A stretch of 64,000 nt of DNA from assembly GCA_024637015.1 (NCBI GenBank), contig JAGXGE010000035.1:24225-88224 (forward strand), read 5' to 3'. This DNA comes from Aequorivita sp. GTDB lineage: Bacteria; Bacteroidota; Bacteroidia; Flavobacteriales; Flavobacteriaceae. Position numbers and translations under genes: made by a program. Positions 18,345 to 29,101 of the stretch are shown here, piece by piece. The notes under the pieces are model-generated. The model was not told the origin of the DNA. It worked only from the letters and a program-made list of their open reading frames with translations, and did no database searches. How positions within the stretch are numbered: the first letter of the stretch is position 1; each line of letters begins with the position of its first letter.

Positions 18345-18662
18345 ATGAAAGAATACTTAAAAATACTATTAACGATCTCTTATTTAATAAGTTTGATTTA
18401 CGCAATATCTTTTTGGAGTGTTGATTTATTTCGTTGGATAACCAATCACATTCTTCCTTTTGAATATCAAAATACTGTTGTCAACTTGCTATATTTACCA
18501 GCTTTATCCTACTTAATTTACAGAATTTGGACGTTTAAAAATATTGACAAAAACACAAAAGGGAATTGGACTGTTTTGTTGTTATTTCTGAGTCTTGTCA
18601 CAATGCCAATTTATATTTGGAGAAAGGATGATATTTTTATTAAACAAAACTCAGGTAAATAG
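18345..18662 (+). CDS. Small hypothetical membrane protein
   Basis: A 105-residue protein with three hydrophobic segments (about 6-24, 43-62 and 73-92) and no recognised motif. It starts 13 bases after the SDR gene and ends about 110 bases before fsa, so it is probably read from the SDR promoter. Function unknown. Confidence 0.65.
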   Translation: MKEYLKILLTISYLISLIYAISFWSVDLFRWITNHILPFEYQNTVVNLLYLPALSYLIYRIWTFKNIDKNTKGNWTVLLLFLSLVTMPIYIWRKDDIFIKQNSGK

Positions 18663-18770
18663 TTAACTTTATTTTTAGCAATCCTTCCAACTTATCAATC
18701 TTTTTCAACAACCTTACTTAATCAAACCATTGTTCTTTACTTTTACAGAAATTAACATGAAACCACTTCT

Positions 18771-19424
18771 ATGAAATTCTTTATCGATACCGCAAACCTT
18801 GACCAAATCCGTGAAGCCCAAGACCTTGGAGTTCTTGATGGCGTTACCACCAATCCATCGTTGATGGCAAAGGAAGGCATCACCGGCCGCAACAATATTT
18901 TGAAACACTACGTAGATATCTGCAACATTGTAGATGGCGATGTTTCCGCAGAGGTTATTGCAACCGATTTTAAAGGAATGATAAAAGAAGGCGAGGAGCT
19001 GGCCGAGCTTCACCCACAAATTGTGGTAAAAGTGCCGATGATAAAAGAAGGCGTAAAAGCAATAAAATATTTTACAGATCACGGCATACGTACTAATTGT
19101 ACGCTAGTATTCTCTGCAGGACAAGCGTTATTGGCCGCAAAAGCAGGTGCGACTTATGTTTCACCATTCATTGGACGCTTGGACGATATTTCAACCGACG
19201 GACTGGAACTGATAGCAGATATTCGCTTGATTTATGACAATTACGGTTTCGAAACACAAATTCTTGCAGCTTCAATCCGCCACACGATGCATGTTATAAA
19301 CTGTGCTAAAATTGGAGCGGACGTAATGACAGGACCACTTTCATCTATTGAAGGTTTGTTGAAGCATCCTTTAACCGATAGTGGCTTGAAGCAGTTTTTG
19401 GAAGATTACAAGAAAGGGAATTAA
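18771..19424 (+). CDS. fsa: Fructose-6-phosphate aldolase / small transaldolase
   Basis: A 217-residue TIM barrel of the short transaldolase family (Fsa/TalC). The Schiff-base Lys is K87 in IVVKVPM; other family motifs are [10 protein letters not shown] at the start, [13 protein letters not shown] near 24, [19 protein letters not shown] and [11 protein letters not shown]. It could act as true transaldolase in the pentose phosphate pathway or as fructose-6-phosphate aldolase; sequence reading alone does not settle this, and many Bacteroidota members are annotated as transaldolase. No other sugar-phosphate gene is adjacent. Confidence 0.93.
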   Translation: MKFFIDTANLDQIREAQDLGVLDGVTTNPSLMAKEGITGRNNILKHYVDICNIVDGDVSAEVIATDFKGMIKEGEELAELHPQIVVKVPMIKEGVKAIKYFTDHGIRTNCTLVFSAGQALLAAKAGATYVSPFIGRLDDISTDGLELIADIRLIYDNYGFETQILAASIRHTMHVINCAKIGADVMTGPLSSIEGLLKHPLTDSGLKQFLEDYKKGN

Positions 19425-19431
19425 TTTTGGG

Positions 19432-19451
19432 CCCTGAGCGGAGCTGAAGGG
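19432..19451. repeat. CCCTGAG-GAAGGG palindromic element, copy 1
   Basis: CCCTGAGCGGAGCTGAAGGG, an imperfect inverted repeat placed exactly between the convergent fsa and the lipoprotein gene; it could double as a weak terminator stem. Copies 2-4 lie inside coding sequences. Confidence 0.7.
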
Positions 19452-20852
19452 TTATCTATTCAAAAACCCAAGAAGCAGTTCTTCAAAATTGGCATTGAAC
19501 ATATTGGTTTTTCCTTCAAGAATTACCCCGTTTTTGTCCAAAATAAAAACCTTGCTCATAGAATTCAAAACCAGTTTTTTGTCGGCATCAGATAGGTTTT
19601 CTAGCTGAAATTCCGTAGTGGAATTGTATCCTGATCTATTTACAGTCTCGCGCCATTTTTTAAAATGAGTGTCTGTATTTATTCCCACGAAATCGTATTC
19701 TGGATATTTTGATTTCAGTTCAGCTGCACGATTGTGTATTTTCTTATAATGATTTGTAGATTGCGAAGACCAAAAGAAAAGCACAGTAGGCTGGTTAATG
19801 ATGCTCTGTAAATCCTTTACAACATTGTCTGTATTTACTAACAGAATATTGGGTATTGTATTTCCTGCAGTAAGTTTCACAGAAGCGTTGAAAACCTTGC
19901 TCACTTCTTCAAGATTCTTTTTACTTGTATTCATTTTTGAAAAAGCCTCAAAAAACCTCCTTTCTTCTTCAGAATCTTTGGCGTTGAGCAAATAATACAT
20001 AGCGTTATAACGCAAGAGATTATTTTTAATGGAATCAGAGGGGACTATACTATCTATCAACTGGATTTTTCGATAATTATATTTGAATGAATTGCGGTCC
20101 ACCCGCTCTTTTTTATCGAATTCTGAACAAACCATATTTTCAAAATACCGGTTCATAAAACGATAATAGGGATAATAAAATTTAAGCTCGTCCAGAGCAA
20201 AATTTATATTCTTTCTATAATCAAAAAAATCTTTGCCTAGTTTTTCAGGATTGCTCCTGTTGGCCGCACCATACATTTCCTTTTTGGAATAATAGTCGTA
20301 CTCTATATTTGCAAGTGCAACTTTTTTAAATTCATCAGCAACTTCATTGTTTTCAACAAACTCTTTGTATTCTGCGGTTTTTATTTCTTTTAAGGAATCA
20401 ATTTTACTTTCAAAATCTTTAGATGAAAGTGCATACCATTTAGGTAAGTTTTGATTTTCGGTTTCATTCCTTAAATAAAGATCTATCAATAGGTTGTTCT
20501 GCTCACCACCTTGTCCTGAATAAGCAAGAGATTCATCAAAATCGATAGTATTTATGTGCATCAATAAACTATCACCGGGCTCAATAAAGAAAACTTGGGT
20601 TTCACTGTGCTTAAAGGAATAAAGACCCGGTTTTATTTTATCTATTTTATATTGAAAGAAATTATTGGCATCAAGTTTTACGGTGTCCAATACATGGCTT
20701 CCTTCGGAAAAAATAATATAATCTAGCGTTGGATTTACAATTTGGCCACTTATATAAGTTGTTTCTACGACGCTTTCTTCCTTGTCTTTACAAGAAAATA
20801 ACGAAGTAATCAATAAGAGAAGAAGTATTTTTTTAAACAATCGCACTTTCAT
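19452..20852 (-). CDS. TlpA/AhpC-like thioredoxin-fold lipoprotein lacking CxxC
   Basis: A 466-residue lipoprotein (lipobox LFSC, Cys21). The N-terminal 110 residues look like the DUF4369-type beta domain often linked to TlpA proteins (GQIVNPTLDYIIFSEG). A helical middle follows, and the last 130 residues form a thioredoxin fold (PTVLFFWSSQSTNHYKKIHN, YDFVGINTDTHFKKWRETV, KVFILDKNGVILEG). Where the active CxxC should be, the sequence is WSSQSTN, so it should not exchange disulfides. It may be a binding or structural homologue. Its promoter is the CAAAAGTA complement just upstream. Confidence 0.82.
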   Translation of the reverse strand: MKVRLFKKILLLLLITSLFSCKDKEESVVETTYISGQIVNPTLDYIIFSEGSHVLDTVKLDANNFFQYKIDKIKPGLYSFKHSETQVFFIEPGDSLLMHINTIDFDESLAYSGQGGEQNNLLIDLYLRNETENQNLPKWYALSSKDFESKIDSLKEIKTAEYKEFVENNEVADEFKKVALANIEYDYYSKKEMYGAANRSNPEKLGKDFFDYRKNINFALDELKFYYPYYRFMNRYFENMVCSEFDKKERVDRNSFKYNYRKIQLIDSIVPSDSIKNNLLRYNAMYYLLNAKDSEEERRFFEAFSKMNTSKKNLEEVSKVFNASVKLTAGNTIPNILLVNTDNVVKDLQSIINQPTVLFFWSSQSTNHYKKIHNRAAELKSKYPEYDFVGINTDTHFKKWRETVNRSGYNSTTEFQLENLSDADKKLVLNSMSKVFILDKNGVILEGKTNMFNANFEELLLGFLNR

Positions 20853-20865
20853 TATAGTTAATCAA

Positions 20866-20873
20866 CAAAAGTA
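20866..20873 (-). promoter_or_regulatory. -7 element for the thioredoxin-fold lipoprotein
   Basis: The reverse complement reads TACTTTTG (TAnnTTTG), 13 bases before the start codon. Confidence 0.45.
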
Positions 20874-20957
20874 GCCGAGTCCTTAACTGCTTTTTGTTAA
20901 ATGGTAGTTAAAAGGATTTTTAAAACGTTAATCTTTTCGGGGTGTCGCTTAAATACC

Positions 20958-20965
20958 TACTTTTG
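20958..20965 (+). promoter_or_regulatory. -7 element of the ABC-F gene
   Basis: TACTTTTG fits TAnnTTTG and lies 18 bases before the start codon at 20984. Confidence 0.55.
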
Positions 20966-20977
20966 CGCAAAATTTAG

Positions 20978-22609
<1,632 letters not shown>

Positions 22610-22610
22610 A

Positions 22611-22642
22611 AAATAGGCGACCCAGTTAGTGGTCGCCTATTT
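22611..22642. terminator. Bidirectional terminator overlapping the DUF2007 coding end
   Basis: AAATAGGCGACC and GGTCGCCTATTT form a perfect 12-bp stem around an 8-base loop. It serves the ABC-F gene and lies partly inside the last codons of the convergent DUF2007 gene. Confidence 0.85.
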
Positions 22643-22859
22643 CATTTAAAAATTCATCAATTATAGGTTGCGCTTTTTGCATTTCGTCCTTTCTTATGAA
22701 AACCATCGTTTGGTTTGCAATGCTCATCGTGAAACCTGCTTGCAAACTACTATCGTGATCGTTTCTTTCAATAGGGCTGATGCCAACTTCGTTAAGGCGT
22801 GCCACCAAACCTTTTGCAATTAGTGTTGGACCTGTGTAAATTCGGGTTGTTTCAGACAT
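22626..22859 (-). CDS. DUF2007-type putative signal-transducing protein, copy B
   Basis: A 77-residue protein similar along its length to its upstream neighbour: TRIYTGPTLIAKGLVARLNEV, ISPIERND and MVFIRKDEMQKAQPIIDEFL align with the equivalent parts of the other copy. This is the DUF2007 layout, a small ferredoxin-like alpha/beta domain with no known activity. The stop and the last residues (IGDH) overlap the terminator stem. The two copies are 4 bases apart and surely cotranscribed. Confidence 0.82.
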   Translation of the reverse strand: MSETTRIYTGPTLIAKGLVARLNEVGISPIERNDHDSSLQAGFTMSIANQTMVFIRKDEMQKAQPIIDEFLNEIGDH

Positions 22860-22863
22860 AAAT

Positions 22864-23121
22864 TTATTCTTCTTCTTCTTCTTCTTCTATTTCTTTTAAA
22901 AAAGCATCCACAACTGGTTGGGCAATGGCAAGTTCATCTTTCCGAATAAAAACGCGTACTTGATCATCAAATTTATTTCCAGAGCCAAACATGACTCCAC
23001 TTTGTTGGTCGTCTCGAAGTATAGGAGAGATATTGACTTCCTCTAATCTCCCTACAAGGGCTTCGGCCATAATATCGGAACCGGTGTATATTCGAACTGT
23101 TTCTTCTGTGTTTTCTGACAT
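22864..23121 (-). CDS. DUF2007-type putative signal-transducing protein, copy A
   Basis: An 85-residue DUF2007-like protein (VRIYTGSDIMAEALVGRLEEV, VRVFIRKDELAIAQPVVDAFL), paralogous to the next gene. It ends in a run of glutamates encoded by repeated TCT/TTC on the plus strand, which is a spot prone to slippage. Function unknown; the family name putative signal transducing protein is historical. Confidence 0.82.
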   Translation of the reverse strand: MSENTEETVRIYTGSDIMAEALVGRLEEVNISPILRDDQQSGVMFGSGNKFDDQVRVFIRKDELAIAQPVVDAFLKEIEEEEEEE

Positions 23122-23169
23122 TTTTTAAGTTATTAAGTTATTTATTTTAATTTCTACTGAACACTGAAT

Positions 23170-23895
23170 TCAGGCATTGTAATATTTACTATTCCAAATG
23201 GCTCCATTAAAATTTTTCCCTCTAGCAAAGCCATAATATAGCACAATTGCGGCTACCATTTTAAAAATAAAAAGAAAGAGCAAAATTTCTTCCTGCATTC
23301 CTCCAGTTTTGGTGAACCAACTCATTGGAGTGATTGCGGTCAAAAAAATGCTTAAAATAAAAACGGTAAAAACTAAGTTTTCAAAATTTTTATAAGGCCA
23401 CATCAATAATCTCCTGAAAGGATGCAAGTCGTTGCCCCATTTGTGGATTAAATAAAAATAATCATTTCCCATGGGCGCAAAAAGTAATGGATCATCTGCA
23501 TTTTCAATTTTCATAAGCTTTGCTGGGGCAACGATTTTGAAATTTTTCAAAGTAATGTCGTGATTTTTTTCGAGACTTCGTATTTCAGAAATAGCTTCTT
23601 CGGGGAAATCTCCTTTAAAATAACGTGAATCCAAAAAACGCAACCTATAAATGATGCAGAGCCTTTTAATATCTTCAATGTGAAAAATGTGTTCCGTATT
23701 GAGCAAGTCAAAGTTAAAATTGTTTTCAATTTCATCAGATAATTCTGTTAAGGTTGAAATAATCTCACTGCGTTCCTTTTCATTTTCTGAAAATATACGC
23801 TGCACTTCCTCCATAATAAGGTGCCCATCAATTCTTTTAGAACGGTATTTTAGTAATTGTTTTTCAATATTGGTTCGGGAAAACATAATCGACAT
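23170..23895 (-). CDS. Conserved hypothetical protein with two C-terminal membrane segments
   Basis: A 241-residue protein. The N-terminal 160 residues are soluble and helix-rich (KERSEIISTLTELSDEIENN), and two hydrophobic segments follow near 170-195 (LVFTVFILSIFLTAITPMSW) and 205-228. A conserved-looking stretch PLLFAPMGNDYFYLIHKWGN joins them. I do not recognise a named family. It lies upstream of the DUF2007 pair on the same strand with a 48-bp gap. Confidence 0.7.
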   Translation of the reverse strand: MSIMFSRTNIEKQLLKYRSKRIDGHLIMEEVQRIFSENEKERSEIISTLTELSDEIENNFNFDLLNTEHIFHIEDIKRLCIIYRLRFLDSRYFKGDFPEEAISEIRSLEKNHDITLKNFKIVAPAKLMKIENADDPLLFAPMGNDYFYLIHKWGNDLHPFRRLLMWPYKNFENLVFTVFILSIFLTAITPMSWFTKTGGMQEEILLFLFIFKMVAAIVLYYGFARGKNFNGAIWNSKYYNA

Positions 23896-24042
23896 TTTTT
23901 CGAAAATAAATTTACATCCTACAGTTTTTCAAAACAACTATTTAACATAGTTTGATAAAAATTTTAAATATAATCAATGGTTTTACGTTTAAAACAATAT
24001 TGACTCCGTATTTGTTATATTTACAATCTTAAATTTTTTTAT

Positions 24043-24621
24043 ATGCGACTCAAGAATACATTTCTGATACTTTTTATGGTTTGTTTTGGAACTACTGTTT
24101 CGGCACAAAAATACATTTCAACTAAAAATGCTGAGGTTTCCAAAGTGTTGGGGGAAAGCAATTTTACATCAAGTAAAACTTTTTATGAAAATATTGAGGA
24201 GGCTCCAGATTTTACCATTTTGGCTAAAATATTAAAAAACGATTGGCTGCGGAAAACCCTCGAAGGTGAAGAAATGGTAACTATTTTTGCCCTAGCCGAT
24301 GAAGCTTTTATGAATTTACCGAAAAAAAGCAGGGATTCAATTCTGCAAAATAATAAATTGGTGAGTTCAATAGTGACCTATTTAGCCGTACCGGGGAGAT
24401 TGGACAGTAATAGTCTTAAAACTGCCGTTGAGAAAAATGGTGGTAAAGCTTATCTAACTACCGTGGAAGGACAAAGATTGGCAATAAAAGAGGAGGCTGG
24501 AGTGTTAATTTTGATTGATGAAGATAACAATACCGCTAGAATAATAGCACCAGATTTCTATCACAAAAATGGTTTTTTTCATATTATCGATGGAATAGTT
24601 TTTCCACCTTCCGAATACTAA
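24043..24621 (+). CDS. Secreted fasciclin-domain protein, diverged
   Basis: A 192-residue protein with a signal peptide cleaved after TTVSAQ and one fasciclin (FAS1) domain. The H1 motif is weak (EEMVTIFALADEAFMNLPKK) and the H2 motif is FFHIIDGIVFPP. FAS1 domains mediate adhesion at the cell surface. It is followed by a terminator and a second, more canonical fasciclin gene, so the pair looks like an old duplication. Confidence 0.85.
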   Translation: MRLKNTFLILFMVCFGTTVSAQKYISTKNAEVSKVLGESNFTSSKTFYENIEEAPDFTILAKILKNDWLRKTLEGEEMVTIFALADEAFMNLPKKSRDSILQNNKLVSSIVTYLAVPGRLDSNSLKTAVEKNGGKAYLTTVEGQRLAIKEEAGVLILIDEDNNTARIIAPDFYHKNGFFHIIDGIVFPPSEY

Positions 24622-24644
24622 GCGAATAAAGTTAAATAAATCCT

Positions 24645-24682
24645 AAAGTCCCGAAATTGCGAAACCGCAGTTTCGGGACTTT
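24645..24682 (+). terminator. Hairpin between the two fasciclin genes
   Basis: AAAGTCCCGAAA and TTTCGGGACTTT, 12 bp each, around a loop with an inner GCG/CGC pairing. It ends the first fasciclin gene and rules out an upstream start for the second. Confidence 0.85.
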
Positions 24683-24722
24683 CGTTTATATGTGCATAAA
24701 CATAAAGCTAAAATCACTTATT

Positions 24723-25301
24723 ATGAAATCAAGACTTATTACAGCAACATTATTTTCAATCGCCCTTGTGGCCGGAACATCATCTATTTTTGCACAAGAC
24801 AAAATGATGAAAGATGAAAAAACAGTTATGGTGGGCGGTGCCGCAATGTACCCAAGCAAAAACATCGTTGAGAACGCAGTTAATTCAAAAGACCATACTA
24901 CTCTCGTTGCAGCAGTAAAAGCAGCAGATTTAGTGGAAACGCTTCAGAGCGATGGACCTTTTACAGTTTTTGCACCAACCAATGAGGCTTTTGAAAAACT
25001 TCCAAAAGGTACAGTTGAAACCTTGCTTATGCCTGAAAACAAAAAAACGTTGCAAACTATTCTAACCTATCATGTTCTAGCGGGAAAGCACAGTGCAGCA
25101 GATATTATGAAGGACATCAAAAAAGGAAACGGAAAAGCAACTTACAAAACCGTGAGTGGTGGAACTTTGACCGCAATGATGAAAGGAAAAAAGGTAATGT
25201 TAATGGACGAAAAAGGGAGTATGGCAACTGTAACTATAGCAGATGTTAATCAATCAAACGGTGTAATTCATGTAATTGACAGCGTTGTGCTACCAAAATA
25301 A
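24723..25301 (+). CDS. Secreted fasciclin-domain protein
   Basis: A 192-residue protein read from the ATG at 24723, which directly precedes a standard signal peptide (MKSRLITATLFSIALVAG, cleavage near IFAQ). A longer frame from 24657 would translate through a terminator hairpin and is rejected. The mature part is one FAS1 domain with a textbook H1 (GPFTVFAPTNEAFEKLPKG), the YH motif in TYHVLAGKH, and H2 NGVIHVIDSVVLP. Likely a periplasmic or surface adhesion module; similar proteins are common in marine flavobacteria. Confidence 0.92.
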   Translation: MKSRLITATLFSIALVAGTSSIFAQDKMMKDEKTVMVGGAAMYPSKNIVENAVNSKDHTTLVAAVKAADLVETLQSDGPFTVFAPTNEAFEKLPKGTVETLLMPENKKTLQTILTYHVLAGKHSAADIMKDIKKGNGKATYKTVSGGTLTAMMKGKKVMLMDEKGSMATVTIADVNQSNGVIHVIDSVVLPK

Positions 25302-25331
25302 CATTGTCTCAAATCCCAATTAAATAAAATG

Positions 25332-25364
25332 AAAACAGCGACTCAAAAGGTCGCTGTTTTTTTA
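25332..25364. terminator. Terminator between fasciclin gene and pheT
   Basis: AAAACAGCGAC and GTCGCTGTTTT around a 7-base loop with a run of T; A/T runs on both sides let it serve both convergent genes. Confidence 0.88.
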
Positions 25365-25378
25365 TTGCAATTTATTTT

Positions 25379-27805
25379 TTATCGAAGCACCGCTCCAAAA
25401 TCTGTTTCAAACTTTTGCTGCAGTTTGCCCATAATTTTATCAATCTGTTTATCGGTCAAGGTCTTTTCTTCATCTTGAATGGTGAAACTGAGCGCGTAGC
25501 TTTTTTTCCCTTCGGGAAGGTTTTTTCCTTTATAAACATCGAAGAGTGTAACACCCTTCAGAAACTTCTTCTCTGTATTAAATGCAGCATCCTGCAAATC
25601 TCCAAAGCGAATAGAATTGTCAAGCAATAAAGCAAAATCGCGCTGCGCAGCTTGGAATTTGGCAATAGGTTTTAATTTGAAATTTTTATTAGGAATTTGT
25701 TTCAATACCGCATCCCAGTTGAAATCTGCGTAAAAAACTTCAGTGTCAACGTCAAGTTCACTGGTGATTTTCTTTTTCACAATACCGAACTCAACTATAA
25801 TCTCTTTATTTCTTTTGAAAGAGATTGCTTCAGAAAAAATATCGTTTTCGGTAGTTTCTTCGGTATAAGTGTCAAGCCCTAAACGTTCCATAATTGCGGC
25901 AACGGTTCCTTTTCCGAAGAAAAAATTGCTCTTTGTATCTGGAATGGCCCAATTTCCTTCAGTTTTTAATCCTGTTAAGAAGAGGGAAAGATGTTTGGTT
26001 TCCGTTTTTCCACCCGGAAAGTTATGATAGGTTTTTCCGAATTCAAACAATTTTAAATTGCTATTTTTTCGATTGCTGTTGTATTCAACTGCTTCCAATC
26101 CAGAAAATAACATGGATTGACGCATTACGGAAAGATCGTTGCTTAAAGGATTAACAATCGTTACGTTGTAATTTTCTTTGATGGTTTCGCTCAACTCAAT
26201 ATATTTTGGGTTGGTAAGCGAGTTGTTCAACATTTCATGAAAACCAATTCCGGTTAATTGTAACGCAATTTTATTTTGAACATCATAGTCTTCACCTGGC
26301 AAAATCGCAGAAATGGAAGCATTGAGTTTTTGATTGATTTTTACGTTATTGTAACCATAAACCCTTAATATCTCCTCAATCACATCTACATCACGTGTAA
26401 CATCATTTCGATAGGCTGGAATGGTCATCCCGATGCCCGTTTCAGTTACGTTGTTTATCTTCATTTCAAGTGAAGTAAGAATATCTTTGATGGTTTCTTT
26501 CGGAATTTCTTCACCAATAAGTTTGTTTGCCTTTTCGAAATTTAGGAACACTTGGTGATCTTCTATTTTCTTTGGGTAAATATCCTCCAAATCACTTGTT
26601 ATTTGCCCTCCGGCTACTTGAAGAATTAAAATAGCTGCATAGCGAAGTGCATAATCTGCGATGTTTGGATCAATCCCTCTTTCAAAACGAAAAGATGCAT
26701 CTGTGCTTAAACTATGGCGTTTTGCAGTTTTGCGTATGTTCACGGGATTAAAATAAGCACTTTCTAAAAAAATATTTGTAGTGTTTTCAGTGACACCACT
26801 ATTAATTCCACCAAAAACACCGGCAATACACATGGGTTTTTCAGCATCGCAAATCATAAGATCTTCTGCGTGCAATTCGCGCTCAACGCCATCCAGGGTT
26901 GTGAATTTTGTTCCCGCAGGAAGAGTCTTAACATTAACTGTATTTCCGGAAATTTTTGCAGCATCAAAAGCATGCAAGGGTTGACCAAACTCGTGAAGCA
27001 CATAATTAGTGACATCCACAATATTATTTATTGGCGAAAGCCCAATGGACCTCAATCTATTTTGAAGCCATGCAGGGGAATCCCCAACTTTTAAATTACT
27101 TATCGTGATTCCACAATAGCGAGGTGCAAGAGTGCTGTCTTTTACCTTTACATCAATTTTTAAGGTTCGATTATCTATTCTGAAATTGCTGGTTGATGGA
27201 GTGTTCAGTTTTGCAGAAATACCTTTGTGGAGTAAGCCGGCTTTTAAATCGCGGGCAACGCCCCAATGGCTCATGGCATCGGCACGGTTTGGGGTTAGTC
27301 CTATTTCAAAAACTTTATCGTTTTCAATTTCTAAAACTTTGGCTAGAGGGGTTCCAGGTTTTAATTTGGCATCCAGAACCATAATTCCATCGTGCGATTT
27401 TCCGATGCCTAGTTCGTCTTCGGCACAGATCATCCCTTCGCTTACTTCGCCTCGAATTTTACCTTTGTTTATTTGCCAAGGATTTCCTTCGGCATCATAA
27501 AGGGTAGTACCAATAGTGGCTACGGGAACTTTTTGACCTACAGCAACATTGGGTGCGCCACAGACTATTTGTATTGGTTCGCCTGTGCCTAAATCAACTT
27601 TGGTGACTTTAAGTCGGTCTGCGTTGGTGTGTTGTACACATTCTAAAACGTGGCCTACCACAACGCCTTCTAAGCCGCCTTTTACGGAAGAAAAATCTTC
27701 TATTCCTTCTACTTCAAGTCCGAGGTCTGTTAATAATTCGCCTGTTTTTTCGGCGTCCCAAGGAAGGTTAATGAATTGTTTTAGCCAGTTGTATGAAATC
27801 GTCAT
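25379..27805 (-). CDS. pheT: Phenylalanine--tRNA ligase beta subunit
   Basis: An 808-residue protein, full length for PheT. Domains in order: tRNA-binding EMAP-like domain (about 40-150, HTNADRLKVTKVDLGTGEP), B3/4 editing domain (FGQPLHAFDAAKI and GVFGGINSGV), B5 domain (about 410-480), catalytic-like core without active motifs, and the C-terminal anticodon-binding FDX-ACB domain (LFDVYKGKNLPEGKKSYALS). It pairs with PheS, which is not in this window, so the subunits are unlinked here as in many Bacteroidota. A -7 promoter element lies just upstream. Confidence 0.98.
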   Translation of the reverse strand: MTISYNWLKQFINLPWDAEKTGELLTDLGLEVEGIEDFSSVKGGLEGVVVGHVLECVQHTNADRLKVTKVDLGTGEPIQIVCGAPNVAVGQKVPVATIGTTLYDAEGNPWQINKGKIRGEVSEGMICAEDELGIGKSHDGIMVLDAKLKPGTPLAKVLEIENDKVFEIGLTPNRADAMSHWGVARDLKAGLLHKGISAKLNTPSTSNFRIDNRTLKIDVKVKDSTLAPRYCGITISNLKVGDSPAWLQNRLRSIGLSPINNIVDVTNYVLHEFGQPLHAFDAAKISGNTVNVKTLPAGTKFTTLDGVERELHAEDLMICDAEKPMCIAGVFGGINSGVTENTTNIFLESAYFNPVNIRKTAKRHSLSTDASFRFERGIDPNIADYALRYAAILILQVAGGQITSDLEDIYPKKIEDHQVFLNFEKANKLIGEEIPKETIKDILTSLEMKINNVTETGIGMTIPAYRNDVTRDVDVIEEILRVYGYNNVKINQKLNASISAILPGEDYDVQNKIALQLTGIGFHEMLNNSLTNPKYIELSETIKENYNVTIVNPLSNDLSVMRQSMLFSGLEAVEYNSNRKNSNLKLFEFGKTYHNFPGGKTETKHLSLFLTGLKTEGNWAIPDTKSNFFFGKGTVAAIMERLGLDTYTEETTENDIFSEAISFKRNKEIIVEFGIVKKKITSELDVDTEVFYADFNWDAVLKQIPNKNFKLKPIAKFQAAQRDFALLLDNSIRFGDLQDAAFNTEKKFLKGVTLFDVYKGKNLPEGKKSYALSFTIQDEEKTLTDKQIDKIMGKLQQKFETDFGAVLR

Positions 27806-27829
27806 AAGTGTAAAAATCTAAACAGAGTG

Positions 27830-27837
27830 CAAAGATA
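27830..27837 (-). promoter_or_regulatory. -7 element of the pheT promoter
   Basis: Reverse complement TATCTTTG, 24 bases before the pheT start codon. Confidence 0.6.
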
Positions 27838-27849
27838 CTATTTCCTTTA

Positions 27850-27877
27850 AAGTTGAAAGTTATAAGTTGGAAGTTTT
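27850..27877. repeat. Heptad array, 4 x 7 bp
   Basis: Four adjacent units of the form AAGTTnn (AAGTTGA, AAGTTAT, AAGTTGG, AAGTTTT) upstream of the pheT promoter, in the 81-bp spacer to the MFS gene. Confidence 0.7.
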
Positions 27878-27886
27878 GTTAAAAAG

Positions 27887-29065
27887 CTAAGCGTTTTTAA
27901 CTGCAGGAATTTTACTACTTAAAAAGTAAATAATGACCAATATAGTTGCTGAAGCGGTTATTAAAAAAGTAACACTTGCACCGAAATAAAACCAAAGCAG
28001 TCCAGCTATAACGCTTGCAAACATTGCGACAATACTTTGGAAGGCACTGTAAGTACCCACGGCAGTAGCGGTATTTTCGTCTTTGGAAATATTGGTAATC
28101 CAGGCTTTGGAAATCCCTTCGGTAGCGGCGGCGTAAATTCCATAGCCAAAAAAGAGCGCTATGATAGCGTAGAGATTTGTTGTTAATCCCATTCCGAAGT
28201 AAACCAAACTAAAAATAACCAATCCAAAAACGAACATTTTTTTCAAGCCAATTTTATCTGCAAAACTTCCCAATGGGAAAGCGGTGAGGGCGTAGATTAA
28301 ATTGTAAAAAATATAAATGCCAATCACCCAAGTATCATCCAACCCTGCATCTTTTGCTTTTAAAAGTAGAAAAACATCGCTGCTATTGAAAAGGGCAAAG
28401 AACAATAATCCAAGAACTACTTTTCGATATTCCGCGGGGCTTTGTTTCCAATAGTTGATAAAGGAGAAGAAGGATATCTTTTTCTTTTTTGGATTGGTTT
28501 TAATTTTTTTGTCTTTCAAAAGGAAGGAGGCGATTACAGCTAACACTCCGGGAATAAAAGCGATGTAGAAAAGGTTTATATAATCTTCGGGATAAAAATA
28601 TAAATAACCCAAGGCGAGGGCAGGGCCTAGGACAGCACCAAATGTATCCATGGAGCGATGGAAGCCGAAAACTTTTCCTTTGTTTGCTTTGTTGGTTTCT
28701 CCGGAAAGCATGGCGTCGCGCGCACCAGTGCGGATTCCTTTACCCAGTCGATCGGTGGTTCGAGCAAAGAAAATCCAGAGTGGGTATACAAAAAACGCCA
28801 TCATCGGTTTTGAAATGGCGCTGAGGGAATATCCAAGTTGCACGAAAGGAGCGCGCTTCGCTTTGCTATCGCTCAATTGCCCGAAATAACCTTTACTCAA
28901 ACCCGCTACGGCTTCTACCAAACCTTCCAAAACGCCTATCAAAAGAATGGAAAACCCGATGCTCTTTAAATAAATGGGCATGATTGGGTAAAGCATTTCG
29001 CTGGCCATGTCTGTAAACAGACTGACTAGGGAGAGGATCCAAACGGTGCGGGTGATGGTTTTCAA
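27887..29065 (-). CDS. MFS transporter
   Basis: A 392-residue membrane protein with about twelve hydrophobic segments. The loop after segment 2 (GYFGQLSDSKAKRAPFVQLGY) and its counterpart in the second half (LGSFADKIGLKKMFVFGL) are the A-like motifs of the major facilitator superfamily. RTTDRLGKGIRTGARDAMLSG is a strong signature of a widespread MFS subgroup of unknown substrate. Direction of transport cannot be told. It lies between the FG-GAP genes and pheT, all on the reverse strand. Confidence 0.9.
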   Translation of the reverse strand: MKTITRTVWILSLVSLFTDMASEMLYPIMPIYLKSIGFSILLIGVLEGLVEAVAGLSKGYFGQLSDSKAKRAPFVQLGYSLSAISKPMMAFFVYPLWIFFARTTDRLGKGIRTGARDAMLSGETNKANKGKVFGFHRSMDTFGAVLGPALALGYLYFYPEDYINLFYIAFIPGVLAVIASFLLKDKKIKTNPKKKKISFFSFINYWKQSPAEYRKVVLGLLFFALFNSSDVFLLLKAKDAGLDDTWVIGIYIFYNLIYALTAFPLGSFADKIGLKKMFVFGLVIFSLVYFGMGLTTNLYAIIALFFGYGIYAAATEGISKAWITNISKDENTATAVGTYSAFQSIVAMFASVIAGLLWFYFGASVTFLITASATILVIIYFLSSKIPAVKNA

Positions 29066-29101
29066 GATTTTTATGGAATTTACCTTGAAAGGTACTTCAA
29101 T

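Noticed and set aside
24657..24722. Upstream extension of the second fasciclin protein
   Set aside because: It would translate the terminator hairpin, and the signal peptide begins at the Met at 24723.
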